64,000 nt of DNA from positions 124,001-188,000 of the forward strand of contig CADBFZ010000003.1 in the NCBI GenBank assembly GCA_902794095.1. Direction: 5' to 3'. The notes under the pieces were generated by a model that saw only the letters and a program-made list of their open reading frames with translations, was not told the DNA's origin and did no database searches. Shown one piece after another: positions 49,708-59,414 of this stretch. The first letter of the stretch is position 1. Every line of letters starts with the position of its first letter. This stretch comes from an uncultured Lachnospiraceae bacterium. Lineage in GTDB: Bacteria; Bacillota; Clostridia; Lachnospirales; Lachnospiraceae. A program made the translations under genes and the position numbers.

Positions 49708-52215
49708 ATGATTGTAAAACTTGCACTTGATGAACAAAGAGAAGAGAAACTGGGAAATAAGGGAAAATTTCTTCTTCAGATGAAGAAGAAAGGATTTAAT
49801 GTTCCCGGCGGTTTTATTCTTGATACGGATATATATGATGAAGTCATCGCAGCGAATTCAGTTGATTTCGATTTGTTTGATCGTCTTAAGAAGCTTGATA
49901 AAGATAATGTAAAACAGATCTCTGAAGAGCTGAATGCTCTTTTTGATAAGGTTACCATTCCCGCAGACATTGTGGCACAGATCGATAAGCTTGCATCAAG
50001 CGACAAACTGTATGCCGTAAGAAGCAGCGGTAATATGGAAGACCTTGAAGAGTATTCATTTGCGGGACAGTACGATACTTTCTTAAATGTCAAAAAAGAA
50101 GACATAGCAGATAAAGTAATCGCGTGCTACAGATCCATGTTCGGAGAGGTACTTCTTCAGTATGTTGCAAACAACAAGATTGATGCTCCTTCGATGAAGA
50201 TGTCTGTTGTCGTTCAGGAAATGGTCGATGCTTCCTTAAGCGGAATCTGTTTTACCATCGATCCCGTAAACGGTTTTGATAAGGAGATGCTTATCGAAGT
50301 TTCGGAAGGACTCGGTGAGAATATCGTAAGTGGAAAGACCGCACCTGAACAGTATTTCTATAATTGGTATGAGGGTAAAGAAGTAAGAAGAAAGGATGCA
50401 AATAAGTTCCTGGCTTCGGAAGCTGTAGAAAATTACGGAAAAGTATTTTCCGATATTCAGTGCTTCTTCGGATATCCGTGCGATATAGAATTCGCGATCG
50501 CGGATGAGAAACTCTACATTCTTCAGGCACGAAGGATCACCAAGATCGGATACAACGGAATTGTAGATATGTGGACGACTGCGGATTTCAAAGACGGCGG
50601 AGTCTCTGCAACAGTATGCACTCCATATATGTGGAGCTTGTATGAATACATCTGGGAGTTTTCTCTCCGTTCGTTCATCGTAAAATCCGAGATTCTCAAA
50701 GACAATGAAATGCCGAAAAAACTCGGTGAAATGTATTACGGTCGTCCTTATTGGAATATGTCCGTTGTTAAGAAAGCCATGAGCCAGGTTATCGGATATA
50801 AAGAAAGAGAATTCGATAATGAATACGGAATCATCGGAGATTATGAAGGTGACGGACAAACTACCAAGATAACTCCTTCGACTCTTTCAAGAATGATTCG
50901 CATAGTAATTAAGCAGAGTCAGATTGTTAAGAGCAGAAGAGAAAACAATCAGAGATATAAGGATGAATTACTTGAGCAGTATTATCGCTACAAGGATAAT
51001 TACGACAATAATAAGATAGAAGATATAGAGAAAGAATTTGTAAAGATCACCAAGAAGACATATCTGAGAAGTGAGACTACATATTTCTGGCAGATTTTTA
51101 TCAATACAATACATCAGTCACTTTATAAGGACAGTCTTCTTAAATATGTTTCGGAGAGTGAGTATCTTTCGCTTCTCGGAAACATAGATAATATTTCACA
51201 CCTTCTTCCCTTCTATGAAATGTGGGATGCTACAAGACAGATCCGTAAAGATGAAAAGGCATTTTCTTATTGGAAGGAAAAGAGTGCGAAGGATATCGCA
51301 GGAACACTTTCATCGCAGGAGAACTATGTACCTGCGGTCAAAGAGATAATTGATAAGTACGGATATCACTCTGATAAGGAACTTGATATAACTTATCCCT
51401 GCTATTACGAAGAACCCGAAACCATCATCGCCATGGTAAAGGATATGGTCGTTCTCGAAGATTCATATTCACCGCTTGAGGACAAAGAGAACGGACACAG
51501 AATGTATTCGGAGGTTTTGGAGAAAGTTAAAGCTAAAGTATCCGACAGGACATTCCGCAAAGTAGAAAAGAAAGTATCCGGCATGAGAAAGATGCTTTGG
51601 TGGAGAGAAGAATTCAGAGATGTCTCCACAAGATTCTATTACATGCTCAGAGTTTATACGATGGAGTATGCAAAGTATCTTTCCGGCAAAGGTGTTCTTG
51701 CTGACTGCGAAGATGTGTGGTTTTTGAAAGTGGGAGATCTGTGGGATTATATTGACGGTAAAAACTCCGCAGAAGATCTTCGCAATATCATAAGCAGAAA
51801 TAAGCATTACTATGACTGCTACAGAAATTACATGAGTGATAACGAGATCGGAACGATCTTCTCAAAGCACAGAGATGATGCTAAGGCAAAAGATTCATCC
51901 ATAAAGGGACTCGGTGCAAATAACGGAACCGTAACGGCAACGGCAAGAGTAATCGAGGACTTCTCACAGATAGACAGACTTCAGGAAGGTGATATTCTCG
52001 TAACCAGATTTACAGATACCGGTTGGACTCCGAAGTTTGCAATCCTTTCCGGAATTGTAACAGAGTATGGTGGAATACTTTGTCACGCTGCGATCGTATC
52101 CAGAGAATACGGAATACCCGCAATCGTTTGCTGTAAAGATGCAATGCAGAAGATCCGTGACGGACAGACTGTGACCATAGACGGAAGTACGGGAACAGTT
52201 ACGATAGTTAAATGA
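49708..52215 (+). CDS. PEP-synthase-like dikinase, rifampin-phosphotransferase architecture
   Basis: An 835-residue enzyme. Residues 1-300 are the PPDK/PEP-synthase ATP-grasp domain (LYAVRSSGNMEDLEEYSFAG, then LYILQARRITK). About 300-740 is a variable, tyrosine-rich middle region unlike the PEP-binding barrel. Residues 745-835 are the swivelling phosphohistidine domain with GGILCHAAIVSREYGIPAIV, His at 793. The His domain at the C-terminus, not in the middle, is the order of rifampin phosphotransferase, so it likely transfers phosphate from ATP to a hydroxyl of another substrate. Context suggests a lipid alcohol. Confidence 0.8.
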   Translation: MIVKLALDEQREEKLGNKGKFLLQMKKKGFNVPGGFILDTDIYDEVIAANSVDFDLFDRLKKLDKDNVKQISEELNALFDKVTIPADIVAQIDKLASSDKLYAVRSSGNMEDLEEYSFAGQYDTFLNVKKEDIADKVIACYRSMFGEVLLQYVANNKIDAPSMKMSVVVQEMVDASLSGICFTIDPVNGFDKEMLIEVSEGLGENIVSGKTAPEQYFYNWYEGKEVRRKDANKFLASEAVENYGKVFSDIQCFFGYPCDIEFAIADEKLYILQARRITKIGYNGIVDMWTTADFKDGGVSATVCTPYMWSLYEYIWEFSLRSFIVKSEILKDNEMPKKLGEMYYGRPYWNMSVVKKAMSQVIGYKEREFDNEYGIIGDYEGDGQTTKITPSTLSRMIRIVIKQSQIVKSRRENNQRYKDELLEQYYRYKDNYDNNKIEDIEKEFVKITKKTYLRSETTYFWQIFINTIHQSLYKDSLLKYVSESEYLSLLGNIDNISHLLPFYEMWDATRQIRKDEKAFSYWKEKSAKDIAGTLSSQENYVPAVKEIIDKYGYHSDKELDITYPCYYEEPETIIAMVKDMVVLEDSYSPLEDKENGHRMYSEVLEKVKAKVSDRTFRKVEKKVSGMRKMLWWREEFRDVSTRFYYMLRVYTMEYAKYLSGKGVLADCEDVWFLKVGDLWDYIDGKNSAEDLRNIISRNKHYYDCYRNYMSDNEIGTIFSKHRDDAKAKDSSIKGLGANNGTVTATARVIEDFSQIDRLQEGDILVTRFTDTGWTPKFAILSGIVTEYGGILCHAAIVSREYGIPAIVCCKDAMQKIRDGQTVTIDGSTGTVTIVK

Positions 52216-52228
52216 TCGGAGATTTAAT

Positions 52229-52843
52229 ATGAAAAAGATCGTGGGATTTTGGAATCCGTCGGTAGTTCTGACATATGTGGGGATGAGCTTTGCCGTAATC
52301 GGAATGTTCCTTGCGGTAAAGGGGATAATAAATTACAGTTTCATCTGCCTTGTGCTTTGCGGAATATGTGATCTCTTTGATGGCGTGGTTGCAAGAAGAT
52401 TTAAGAGAACGGATGATGAGAAAGCATTCGGTATAGAACTTGATTCACTTGTGGATGTCATCAGCTTTATTGCACTTCCCGTAACCATTTATATGAATAT
52501 AGGTTTTGTATCCCCGGTCCATTTGGTTATTTACATCCTTTATGCCATCGCCGGAATCGCAAGACTGGGATATTTCAATGTCGTTACTGCTGACGGTGAG
52601 GGCCCTGTAAAATATTACACCGGACTTCCCATTACATATGCGGCACTTGTTTTCTCCGTAATGTATCTTACGGTAAAAGTACTTTCGCCTGATGTATTTG
52701 AAATAGTATTTACACTTTCAATGGTACTTATAACAATCCTTGAAGTTATTAAGGTAAAGATTGTAAAACCTAAGGGACTTGCATATGCATTCTTTGCACT
52801 ACTTGCAATCGCTGTAATCGTTCTTTACATAGTAGTGATATGA
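52229..52843 (+). CDS. pssA: CDP-diacylglycerol-serine O-phosphatidyltransferase
   Basis: A 204-residue membrane enzyme of the CDP-alcohol phosphotransferase superfamily. The motif is DLFDGVVARRFKRTDDEKAF leading to GIELDSLVD, matching DX2DGX2ARX8-12GX3DX3D. With the adjacent psd it would make phosphatidyl- or archaetidylserine. It has about six to seven helices. It overlaps psd by 4 bp (ATGA), so the two are translated together. Confidence 0.9.
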   Translation: MKKIVGFWNPSVVLTYVGMSFAVIGMFLAVKGIINYSFICLVLCGICDLFDGVVARRFKRTDDEKAFGIELDSLVDVISFIALPVTIYMNIGFVSPVHLVIYILYAIAGIARLGYFNVVTADGEGPVKYYTGLPITYAALVFSVMYLTVKVLSPDVFEIVFTLSMVLITILEVIKVKIVKPKGLAYAFFALLAIAVIVLYIVVI

Positions 52844-53700
52844 GAATATACGACAGGAAGAAAAAAGAATATGAGGAAATTGTCCAATACGGGCAGGGAG
52901 CGCTTAAGTTCCTGTACGGTAATTTCTTCGGACGTTTGCTCCTGAGAATTGTGGTATCACCATTCGCGTCACGATTGTACGGATATATAAATTCAAAACC
53001 GGGCAGCAGGAAGAAGATTCCCGAATTCATAGAATCAAACAACATCCGTATGGAAGATTTCGAAGACAGGGAATATGCATCCTTTAATGATTTCTTCACT
53101 AGAAAGTTAAGGGACGGCGCAAGAGTTATTGATTCCGCCGAAAACAGACTTATCTCGCCTGCTGATGCAAAACTTCTTGTATATGATATTAAGGAAGATT
53201 TGCGAATTGAGGTAAAAGGCAGAACGTACTCCCTTGATGAGATAGCACCCGGTGAAAATGATCTAAAAGAATATTCCGGAGGAGTGTGTCTGGTATATCG
53301 ACTTTGTGTGGATGATTATCACAGATATTGTTTCATTGATAACGGATCTGTTAAAGAGTCACGGATAATCAAAGGTAAGCTTCATACAGTAAGTCCGTTA
53401 TCAAAGGCATATAAGATCTATAAAGAAAATCATCGAATCATAAATGTACTTGCAACCGATCATTTCGGTGAAATGATCCATATCGAGGTCGGAGCTCTTC
53501 TTGTAGGAAAGATTGTTAACAGAGATGTCAGTAAGTTTTCCAAAGGTGAAGAGAAGGGATATTTCGAACCCGGCGGATCGACGATAGTGCAACTGTTTAA
53601 GAAAGATGCAGTAAGGATTGATGAAGATATTTTAAATCAGAGCTTGGATAATACTGAGACTAAAGTTTTGTACGGGGAAGGAGTGGGAACTTCATGCTGA
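52840..53700 (+). CDS. psd: Phosphatidylserine decarboxylase proenzyme
   Basis: A 286-residue pyruvoyl enzyme converting phosphatidylserine to phosphatidylethanolamine. The self-cleavage site is the GGST in GYFEPGGSTIVQLF near residue 247, equivalent to LGST of E. coli; the pro-sequence is cut to give the pyruvoyl alpha chain. Other conserved parts: FNDFFTRKLRDGAR, ISPADAKLL, and VDDYHRYCFIDNG. Length is normal. It overlaps the UbiA gene by 7 bp. Confidence 0.93.
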   Translation: MRIYDRKKKEYEEIVQYGQGALKFLYGNFFGRLLLRIVVSPFASRLYGYINSKPGSRKKIPEFIESNNIRMEDFEDREYASFNDFFTRKLRDGARVIDSAENRLISPADAKLLVYDIKEDLRIEVKGRTYSLDEIAPGENDLKEYSGGVCLVYRLCVDDYHRYCFIDNGSVKESRIIKGKLHTVSPLSKAYKIYKENHRIINVLATDHFGEMIHIEVGALLVGKIVNRDVSKFSKGEEKGYFEPGGSTIVQLFKKDAVRIDEDILNQSLDNTETKVLYGEGVGTSC

Positions 53701-54593
53701 AAAGAATGCATATATATATGAAGGAAAGGTATCCTCTGATTCCGAGACTTATCCTTGGACTGATAGTTTTCCTTGAAATACATTTTATTATTCTCCTGAA
53801 CGAAGGAGTTACGGATTTCAAATTGGGTATGCAGGAGATTACCGGAGCATACACAGTATTTGCATTTCTCTTATGGCTAAGAATTGCGGACGATCTTAAG
53901 GACTTTGAAACGGATAAGGTTCTGTTTCCCGACAGACCCCTTGCAAGAGGAGCGGTATATAAAAAAGATGTAATGATTATATGCGTATTTTTCGAGATTA
54001 TCGCTATGGTCCTTAATATTATCTACATGAACAATCTGCTGTTTTTCGGAATACTGTATTTTTACGGATATCTTATGAGTAAGTGGTTTTTCCAGAGAGC
54101 AAAGATTCAGCCCTCACTTCCTCTTGCTCTTGTTACACATAATCCCGTGCAGATGTTCGTAAATCTCTACATCATTTCTTTTACAGTTATTAAGTACGAT
54201 CTTCGTGCGGTTACATTAACCACATGCATGACACTTTGGACCTTATATTTCCCTGCTCTTATCTGGGAAGTATCGCGTAAGATAAAAGCTCCTAAGGATG
54301 AGAATGATTACACCACATATTCGAAACTTTTCGGATATAAGAAAGCAACTCGTTTTGTCATGATCCTTACGATTGTTGATATCATCACAAACTTTATTCT
54401 CGTATTCAGACTGAATAAGATTTCCATAGCAGTATTGTTCCTTCTTGTATCATGGATGACTTGGAAGTTTATCCAGTACATGAAAGATCCGGAGCAGTTT
54501 AAACTTGTGGATAAAGTAGAAAGATACACTTATCTGCAGGAGTCCACGATGCTGCTTACCATAGTTGCATTCCTTATTTTCGGAAAGGTCTAG
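53694..54593 (+). CDS. UbiA superfamily prenyltransferase
   Basis: A 299-residue membrane protein with about eight helices. The first aspartate motif is RIADDLKDFETDKVLFPDRP followed by LARG, which matches the DDxxDxxxD prenyl-diphosphate/Mg site of UbiA enzymes; the second loop reads WEVSRKIKAPKDENDYTTYS. It would transfer a prenyl chain to an acceptor. Lying between psd and a dikinase, the acceptor might be a glycerol phosphate lipid as in archaeal DGGGP synthase, but quinone-type acceptors cannot be excluded. Confidence 0.8.
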   Translation: MLKRMHIYMKERYPLIPRLILGLIVFLEIHFIILLNEGVTDFKLGMQEITGAYTVFAFLLWLRIADDLKDFETDKVLFPDRPLARGAVYKKDVMIICVFFEIIAMVLNIIYMNNLLFFGILYFYGYLMSKWFFQRAKIQPSLPLALVTHNPVQMFVNLYIISFTVIKYDLRAVTLTTCMTLWTLYFPALIWEVSRKIKAPKDENDYTTYSKLFGYKKATRFVMILTIVDIITNFILVFRLNKISIAVLFLLVSWMTWKFIQYMKDPEQFKLVDKVERYTYLQESTMLLTIVAFLIFGKV

Positions 54594-54594
54594 G

Positions 54595-56850
54595 ATGTAC
54601 GGAAGTAAAGCTGACAATCTTATAAAACTGAAAGAAGCCGGGATAAATGTACCTGCTTTTGAGATTATAGAATTCGGCGAAGAATTTGATGAGAATAGAT
54701 TCACATCAAGAACAGGAAATGTTGCCGTAAGAAGTTGCTGTAATCTCGAAGACGGAGCGGACCAAAGTTTTGCCGGACAGTTTGCAACATATCTCAATGT
54801 TAAACCTGAAGACATTCCGAATATGATCCGCGAATGCAGGGATTGCGTAAATGCGGAAAATGTTCTCAACTACATGGATAAGCAGGGATTAAAACCTGCA
54901 GATCTTAAGATGTGCGTTATCGTACAGGATATGGTTGATGCGGATGTAGCAGGAGTGCTCTTTACCGCAAATCCACAGGGCCTTTTAAATGAAAGTGTTA
55001 TTGCCTGCGGAAAAGGTCTGGGTGAAGGCGTTGTGTCAGGCTCTGTCGATACAACCACTTACTATTATCATTTGACGGATAAACTATATTATTACGAAGG
55101 AAAAGAAGACCTTCTATCTTCAGATAAGATTGAAGAACTTATTGATGTTTCCGGCAAGATCAAAGAACTGCTCGGAGAGTATCTGGATATTGAGTTCGCA
55201 TTTTTAAACGGACAGCTCTACATTCTTCAGGCAAGACCAATAACCACCATAAAGGGTGACAATCCCTTAATACTTGATAACAGTAATATTGTAGAAAGTT
55301 ATCCCGGGCTTTCACTTCCTTTAACCGTATCCTTTGTACACATGGTTTACAGCGGTGTATTTAAGGGGGTCAGCAGAAGAGTCCTTAAAAATGATAAAGA
55401 ATTAAATAAGCATACCGATGTGTTTAACAACATGGTCGGTCATGCAAACGGAAGGATTTATTACAAAATAAGTAACTGGTACACGGTTCTAAAATTCCTT
55501 CCTTTTAATAAGAAGATAATTCCCGTCTGGCAGGAAATGCTTGGCGTAAAAAATAAGTCATTTGATGAAAGCAGTGTTGAACTCAGTGCTTTTGTCAGGT
55601 TCATGACATACATCAATTCCTTCAGTGAACTCATATCTGTTCCTAAGCATATGAAGAGTCTGGAAGAAGAATTTGTCAGAGTTAACGATCACTTCTATGA
55701 AAGCTTTGATCCGAATATGGATCTTAAGGATCTCATCGGGTTATATGATGAAGTAAGGGAAAAGCTTCTCAGCATTTGGGATGTAACTCTTCTAAATGAT
55801 ATGTATGCTTTTATATTCACCGGTCTTGTTAAAAACAGACTTCGTAAAAAGTCCGGTCAGGATGATGCTTACATAAATAAATACATATCAGGCATATCCG
55901 ATATCGAGAGCATGAAGCCTGTTAAAGCTCTTATCGAGCTAGCTTATCGAAAAGATGAGTTATCCGATGAAGAATTTGCTAAGTGTAAGGATGAATACAT
56001 CAAACAGTTCGGTGACAGAAATCTTGAAGAGTTAAAACTTGAGAGAAGGACATTTCGTTCAAATCCCGAACTTCTCGATGAAAGGATCGCAGAGTACAGA
56101 AAAGATCCTGATAGATTAAAGAAGATTTACGAAGACATTAACCGAAACGATCCGGTTAAGATTAAAGAAGATCCCATAACTCGTTTCTATGGTAAGAGAT
56201 GTGCCATGGGAATTGCGGGAAGAGAAAAATCCAGACTGAATCGAAGCAGGATATATGGAATCGTCAGATTAATATTTGATACCATGGGCGACAGATATTC
56301 TAAAGAGGGATATATCGAAGAGCCTTCGGATATCTATTATCTGACAATCGACGAAGCATTTGCCATGGCAGATAACCCATGCGATATGAAGGTACAGGTT
56401 TCGGAGAGAAAGGATGCATATTCTGTTTATGAAATGCTTCCTCCCTACACCAGACTGATCTTTGAAGAAAATGAATTCGATAAGAGACATTCCAGTGTAA
56501 ACTCACATAGAAAGAAAAATTTGGAGAACACTCTTCAAGGAGTTCCCTGTTCCGGAAGCGTAACGGAAGGAGAAGCTCTCGTCATTTCAGGACCTGAAGA
56601 TGCACACGATGTTAAGGATAAAATCCTTGTAACGAAGATGACCGATCCGGGATGGGTATTCTTGCTTGCTTCTGCAAAAGGAGTTATATCGGAAAAAGGG
56701 TCACTTCTGTCCCATACCGCGATCATTTCAAGAGAACTGAATATTCCCTCCGTTGTCGGTGTTGAGAAATTAACGGATACGATAAAAACCGGAGACATGA
56801 TAAGGATGGACGGAGGCACCGGTAAAATAGAGATAATCGGGAGAGCATAA
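54595..56850 (+). CDS. Second PEP-synthase-like dikinase, rifampin-phosphotransferase architecture
   Basis: A 751-residue relative of 49708. It has the ATP-grasp domain (1-225; AVRSCCNLEDGADQSFAGQF, LYILQARPITT), a long divergent middle (about 230-650) and a C-terminal His domain with GSLLSHTAIISRELNIPSVV, His near 707. The two proteins differ in the middle region, suggesting different phosphate acceptors. ATG 54595, 2 bp after the UbiA stop, has GGAAAGG 8 bases upstream. It overlaps the next gene. Confidence 0.8.
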   Translation: MYGSKADNLIKLKEAGINVPAFEIIEFGEEFDENRFTSRTGNVAVRSCCNLEDGADQSFAGQFATYLNVKPEDIPNMIRECRDCVNAENVLNYMDKQGLKPADLKMCVIVQDMVDADVAGVLFTANPQGLLNESVIACGKGLGEGVVSGSVDTTTYYYHLTDKLYYYEGKEDLLSSDKIEELIDVSGKIKELLGEYLDIEFAFLNGQLYILQARPITTIKGDNPLILDNSNIVESYPGLSLPLTVSFVHMVYSGVFKGVSRRVLKNDKELNKHTDVFNNMVGHANGRIYYKISNWYTVLKFLPFNKKIIPVWQEMLGVKNKSFDESSVELSAFVRFMTYINSFSELISVPKHMKSLEEEFVRVNDHFYESFDPNMDLKDLIGLYDEVREKLLSIWDVTLLNDMYAFIFTGLVKNRLRKKSGQDDAYINKYISGISDIESMKPVKALIELAYRKDELSDEEFAKCKDEYIKQFGDRNLEELKLERRTFRSNPELLDERIAEYRKDPDRLKKIYEDINRNDPVKIKEDPITRFYGKRCAMGIAGREKSRLNRSRIYGIVRLIFDTMGDRYSKEGYIEEPSDIYYLTIDEAFAMADNPCDMKVQVSERKDAYSVYEMLPPYTRLIFEENEFDKRHSSVNSHRKKNLENTLQGVPCSGSVTEGEALVISGPEDAHDVKDKILVTKMTDPGWVFLLASAKGVISEKGSLLSHTAIISRELNIPSVVGVEKLTDTIKTGDMIRMDGGTGKIEIIGRA

Positions 56851-57914
56851 TGGAAATCGTAAGTGTAGGAAGCGATAAGCAAAATATCAAAAGATTTACA
56901 GATCTTCCAAAGAAGCTTTATTCGAAGAAGGATAATATGGAAAGTCCTTCGCAGATGAAATCACTTCTGGAAAAAACTCATCCTCTTTCGAAATACTTCG
57001 ACTTGGATGCGTATCTTATATTAAAGGGAGAGGAAACAGTAGGAAGATTTGCCATAACCACTTATGAGGAAGATCCAATAGCTTATTTGGGATTCTTCGA
57101 ATGTGTGGATGATAAAGAAGTTTCGAAATTCCTGTTCGAAGAAGCTGAGAAGATCGCAAGAGGCAAAAAGAAAACTAAGATCATCGGACCTGTTGATGCA
57201 TCATTTTGGCTTAAGTACAGACTTAAGATCAATAATTTTGATATGGCTCCTTATACAGGTGAGCCTTACAACAAAGATTATTATTTAAGTCTGTTTGAAA
57301 ACAGCGGATATAAAATATGCGAGCATTACACATCAAGTGCTTTCAGATCCGTGGGTGAAGATTACGTTAATGAGAAATTCGAAACCAGATACAAAGAATT
57401 TCTCGCACAGGGATACAGAATCGAAAGCCCGAAAACGGAAGAATACGAAAAAGCAGTTGAGGAAGTGTACACGCTTATCACGGAACTTTACAGCGACTTC
57501 CCGATTTATAAGCATCTTTCCAAAGAAGATTTCTGTGAGATGTTTAAGAGTTATAAGACCATCATGAACATGAGCATGACGAAGATGGCTTATTACAATG
57601 ACAAGGCGGTGGGATTCTATATCAGTCTTCCCGATTACGGAAACAGAGTATATCACGCGGGACTTCTTGATATTCCGGGAATACTTAAGACAAGAAAACA
57701 TCCCGATAAATATGTAATGTTGTACATGGGCGTTGACCAAAAGCACAGAGGACTCGGAAAAGCACTTGTATATTCTATTATGAAGGAACTCATGCAAAAC
57801 GGTCTTCCCAGTATCGGTGCCCTTGCAAGAGACGGCAAAGTAACTCAGACATATGCCGAGGAAGATAAAACCTCGATCTATGAATATGTTCTTCTTGAAT
57901 ATCCGTTGGACTAA
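56850..57914 (+). CDS. GNAT-fold acyltransferase, YghO-like
   Basis: A 354-residue protein with two GNAT-like halves. The segment IIGPVDASFWLKYRLKINNF and EPYNKDYYLSLFENSGY matches the GPMNFS/MPYNPPYY pattern of YghO-type proteins, often near lipid genes. The C-terminal half has LYMGVDQKHRGLGKALVYS as the acyl-CoA loop. It starts at the last base of the dikinase gene (ATAATGG), so it is coupled. N- or O-acylation of a lipid headgroup is a reasonable guess. Confidence 0.7.
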   Translation: MEIVSVGSDKQNIKRFTDLPKKLYSKKDNMESPSQMKSLLEKTHPLSKYFDLDAYLILKGEETVGRFAITTYEEDPIAYLGFFECVDDKEVSKFLFEEAEKIARGKKKTKIIGPVDASFWLKYRLKINNFDMAPYTGEPYNKDYYLSLFENSGYKICEHYTSSAFRSVGEDYVNEKFETRYKEFLAQGYRIESPKTEEYEKAVEEVYTLITELYSDFPIYKHLSKEDFCEMFKSYKTIMNMSMTKMAYYNDKAVGFYISLPDYGNRVYHAGLLDIPGILKTRKHPDKYVMLYMGVDQKHRGLGKALVYSIMKELMQNGLPSIGALARDGKVTQTYAEEDKTSIYEYVLLEYPLD

Positions 57915-57937
57915 GAATTAAGAAAGGGAAGAGTGAA

Positions 57938-59401
57938 ATGGAAAACACACTTGAGAAATTTCTGAAAGACGATTATTCGAAATGGGGAGTAAATAATTAT
58001 CTCTACGAGAAAAAAGAAAACGGATTTGAGCCGGTTACTTATGCAACCTTTATAGAGAATGTAAATTATCTTGCTTCCTATTTAATTCATAACGGATATA
58101 AAGATAAGATCATCGGTATCTATGGCCCCAACAGCATAGAGTGGATGACTGCCGATATTGCAATAATGTGTTATGTCGGTGTCAGTGTCGGCTTTAACAA
58201 GGATTGGTCATATGAAAACATCGTTTATTCGATCAAGAAGTGTGAGCTGTCCGCAATCATATACGATGAAAGACAGATAGAAACCGTAGACAGATTAAGA
58301 AAAGATTTTCCTGAAATAAAATTCATATCCGTTCAAAATGATTTTCAGGCATGCCTTGAAGAAGGAAAGAAAACAATTGGCGAACTGTTCTCGCTCGAGG
58401 GACGCGAAGAAACGGTCCCCGCAAAGGTTGTATTTACCAGCGGAACCACTACTTTTCCCAAGGCGGTAATGCTTTCAATCAAAAATGTATTCTCCGGATG
58501 GAGATCTCTTGGCAGAAGAGTGCAGGTTTCCCTCGAAGACAGATGTTACCTGTTCCTTCCGCTTAATCACACTTACGGTGCGATATACAACTTTGTTTAT
58601 TCGCTTGTTTTCGGATTTGAAGTATATCTTGCTGGTTCGGTCAAGGAAATGGCACAGGAGATGATGGAGATACATCCGACAATTTTCTGCGGTGTTCCTC
58701 TTGTATTCACAAGATTTATAGAAGCTTCGAAGGCAATGGGTGTTCCTCTTGCTGCGCTGTTTGGCGGAAAGATGAAGTACTGCTTCTGCGGAGGCGCAAA
58801 GCTTCCTGCCGAGATGAGAAACGAATATAAAGAAGCAGGCATATACATGATGAATGCCTATGCACTGTCCGAGACATCCTCGGGATTTTCCATTGACTAT
58901 CCCGGTGAAGAGGATGTGGAAAGCGTCGGAACTTTATTTGAAGATATAGATGCCAAGGTTATCGATCCCGATGAAGAGGGATACGGGGAACTAGCCGCAA
59001 AGGGAGATATCATCTTCTGCGGATACATGAATGATGAGGAAGCAACCAAGGCAGCTTTTGATAAGGACGGATATTTCCTTACCGGAGATATCGGATGCAT
59101 CAAGAACAATAAGGTTTATCTGAGAGGAAGAAAAGATACCAGAATTGCTCTTTCAAACGGTGAAAATGTTTCTACAAAAGTTCTTCAGGACAGAGTAATG
59201 GCTCTTCATGAAAATATAAAAGCAGCCAAGATATACCTTCGCGATAATGTCCTTACTGCAGATATGTATATTCAAGATCTTGAGTCCATGTCCGACAGAG
59301 AGTTTTGGCAGAAACTCATAGACGAAATGAATACAACCGTAACTCCTTTTGAAAGGATCGGGAACTTCAATCTGTACGGAAGTGAGAAGATATTAAAATA
59401 A
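57938..59401 (+). CDS. Acyl-CoA synthetase/AMP-forming ligase
   Basis: A 487-residue AMP-binding enzyme. P-loop-like VVFTSGTTTFPKAVML, motif NAYALSETSSGFSIDYPGEE, and the hinge YFLTGDIGCIKNNKVYLRG are clear; the usual C-terminal catalytic lysine is probably that of SEKILK at the extreme end. It would activate a fatty acid or other carboxylate as adenylate and thioester. It is slightly shorter than the family average. GAAAGGGAAGAG precedes the ATG. Last gene of the lipid operon. Confidence 0.88.
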   Translation: MENTLEKFLKDDYSKWGVNNYLYEKKENGFEPVTYATFIENVNYLASYLIHNGYKDKIIGIYGPNSIEWMTADIAIMCYVGVSVGFNKDWSYENIVYSIKKCELSAIIYDERQIETVDRLRKDFPEIKFISVQNDFQACLEEGKKTIGELFSLEGREETVPAKVVFTSGTTTFPKAVMLSIKNVFSGWRSLGRRVQVSLEDRCYLFLPLNHTYGAIYNFVYSLVFGFEVYLAGSVKEMAQEMMEIHPTIFCGVPLVFTRFIEASKAMGVPLAALFGGKMKYCFCGGAKLPAEMRNEYKEAGIYMMNAYALSETSSGFSIDYPGEEDVESVGTLFEDIDAKVIDPDEEGYGELAAKGDIIFCGYMNDEEATKAAFDKDGYFLTGDIGCIKNNKVYLRGRKDTRIALSNGENVSTKVLQDRVMALHENIKAAKIYLRDNVLTADMYIQDLESMSDREFWQKLIDEMNTTVTPFERIGNFNLYGSEKILK

Positions 59402-59414
59402 TAAGTTCAAGAAA

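Noticed and set aside
50236..50859. - strand ORF of 207 codons inside the first dikinase
   Set aside because: Antisense shadow; the + strand frame has full domain support.
49084..57914. A complete archaeal lipid pathway
   Set aside because: CarS-like and UbiA-like genes are present, but GGGP synthase and geranylgeranyl reductase are not in the window, so only an archaeal-like module can be claimed.
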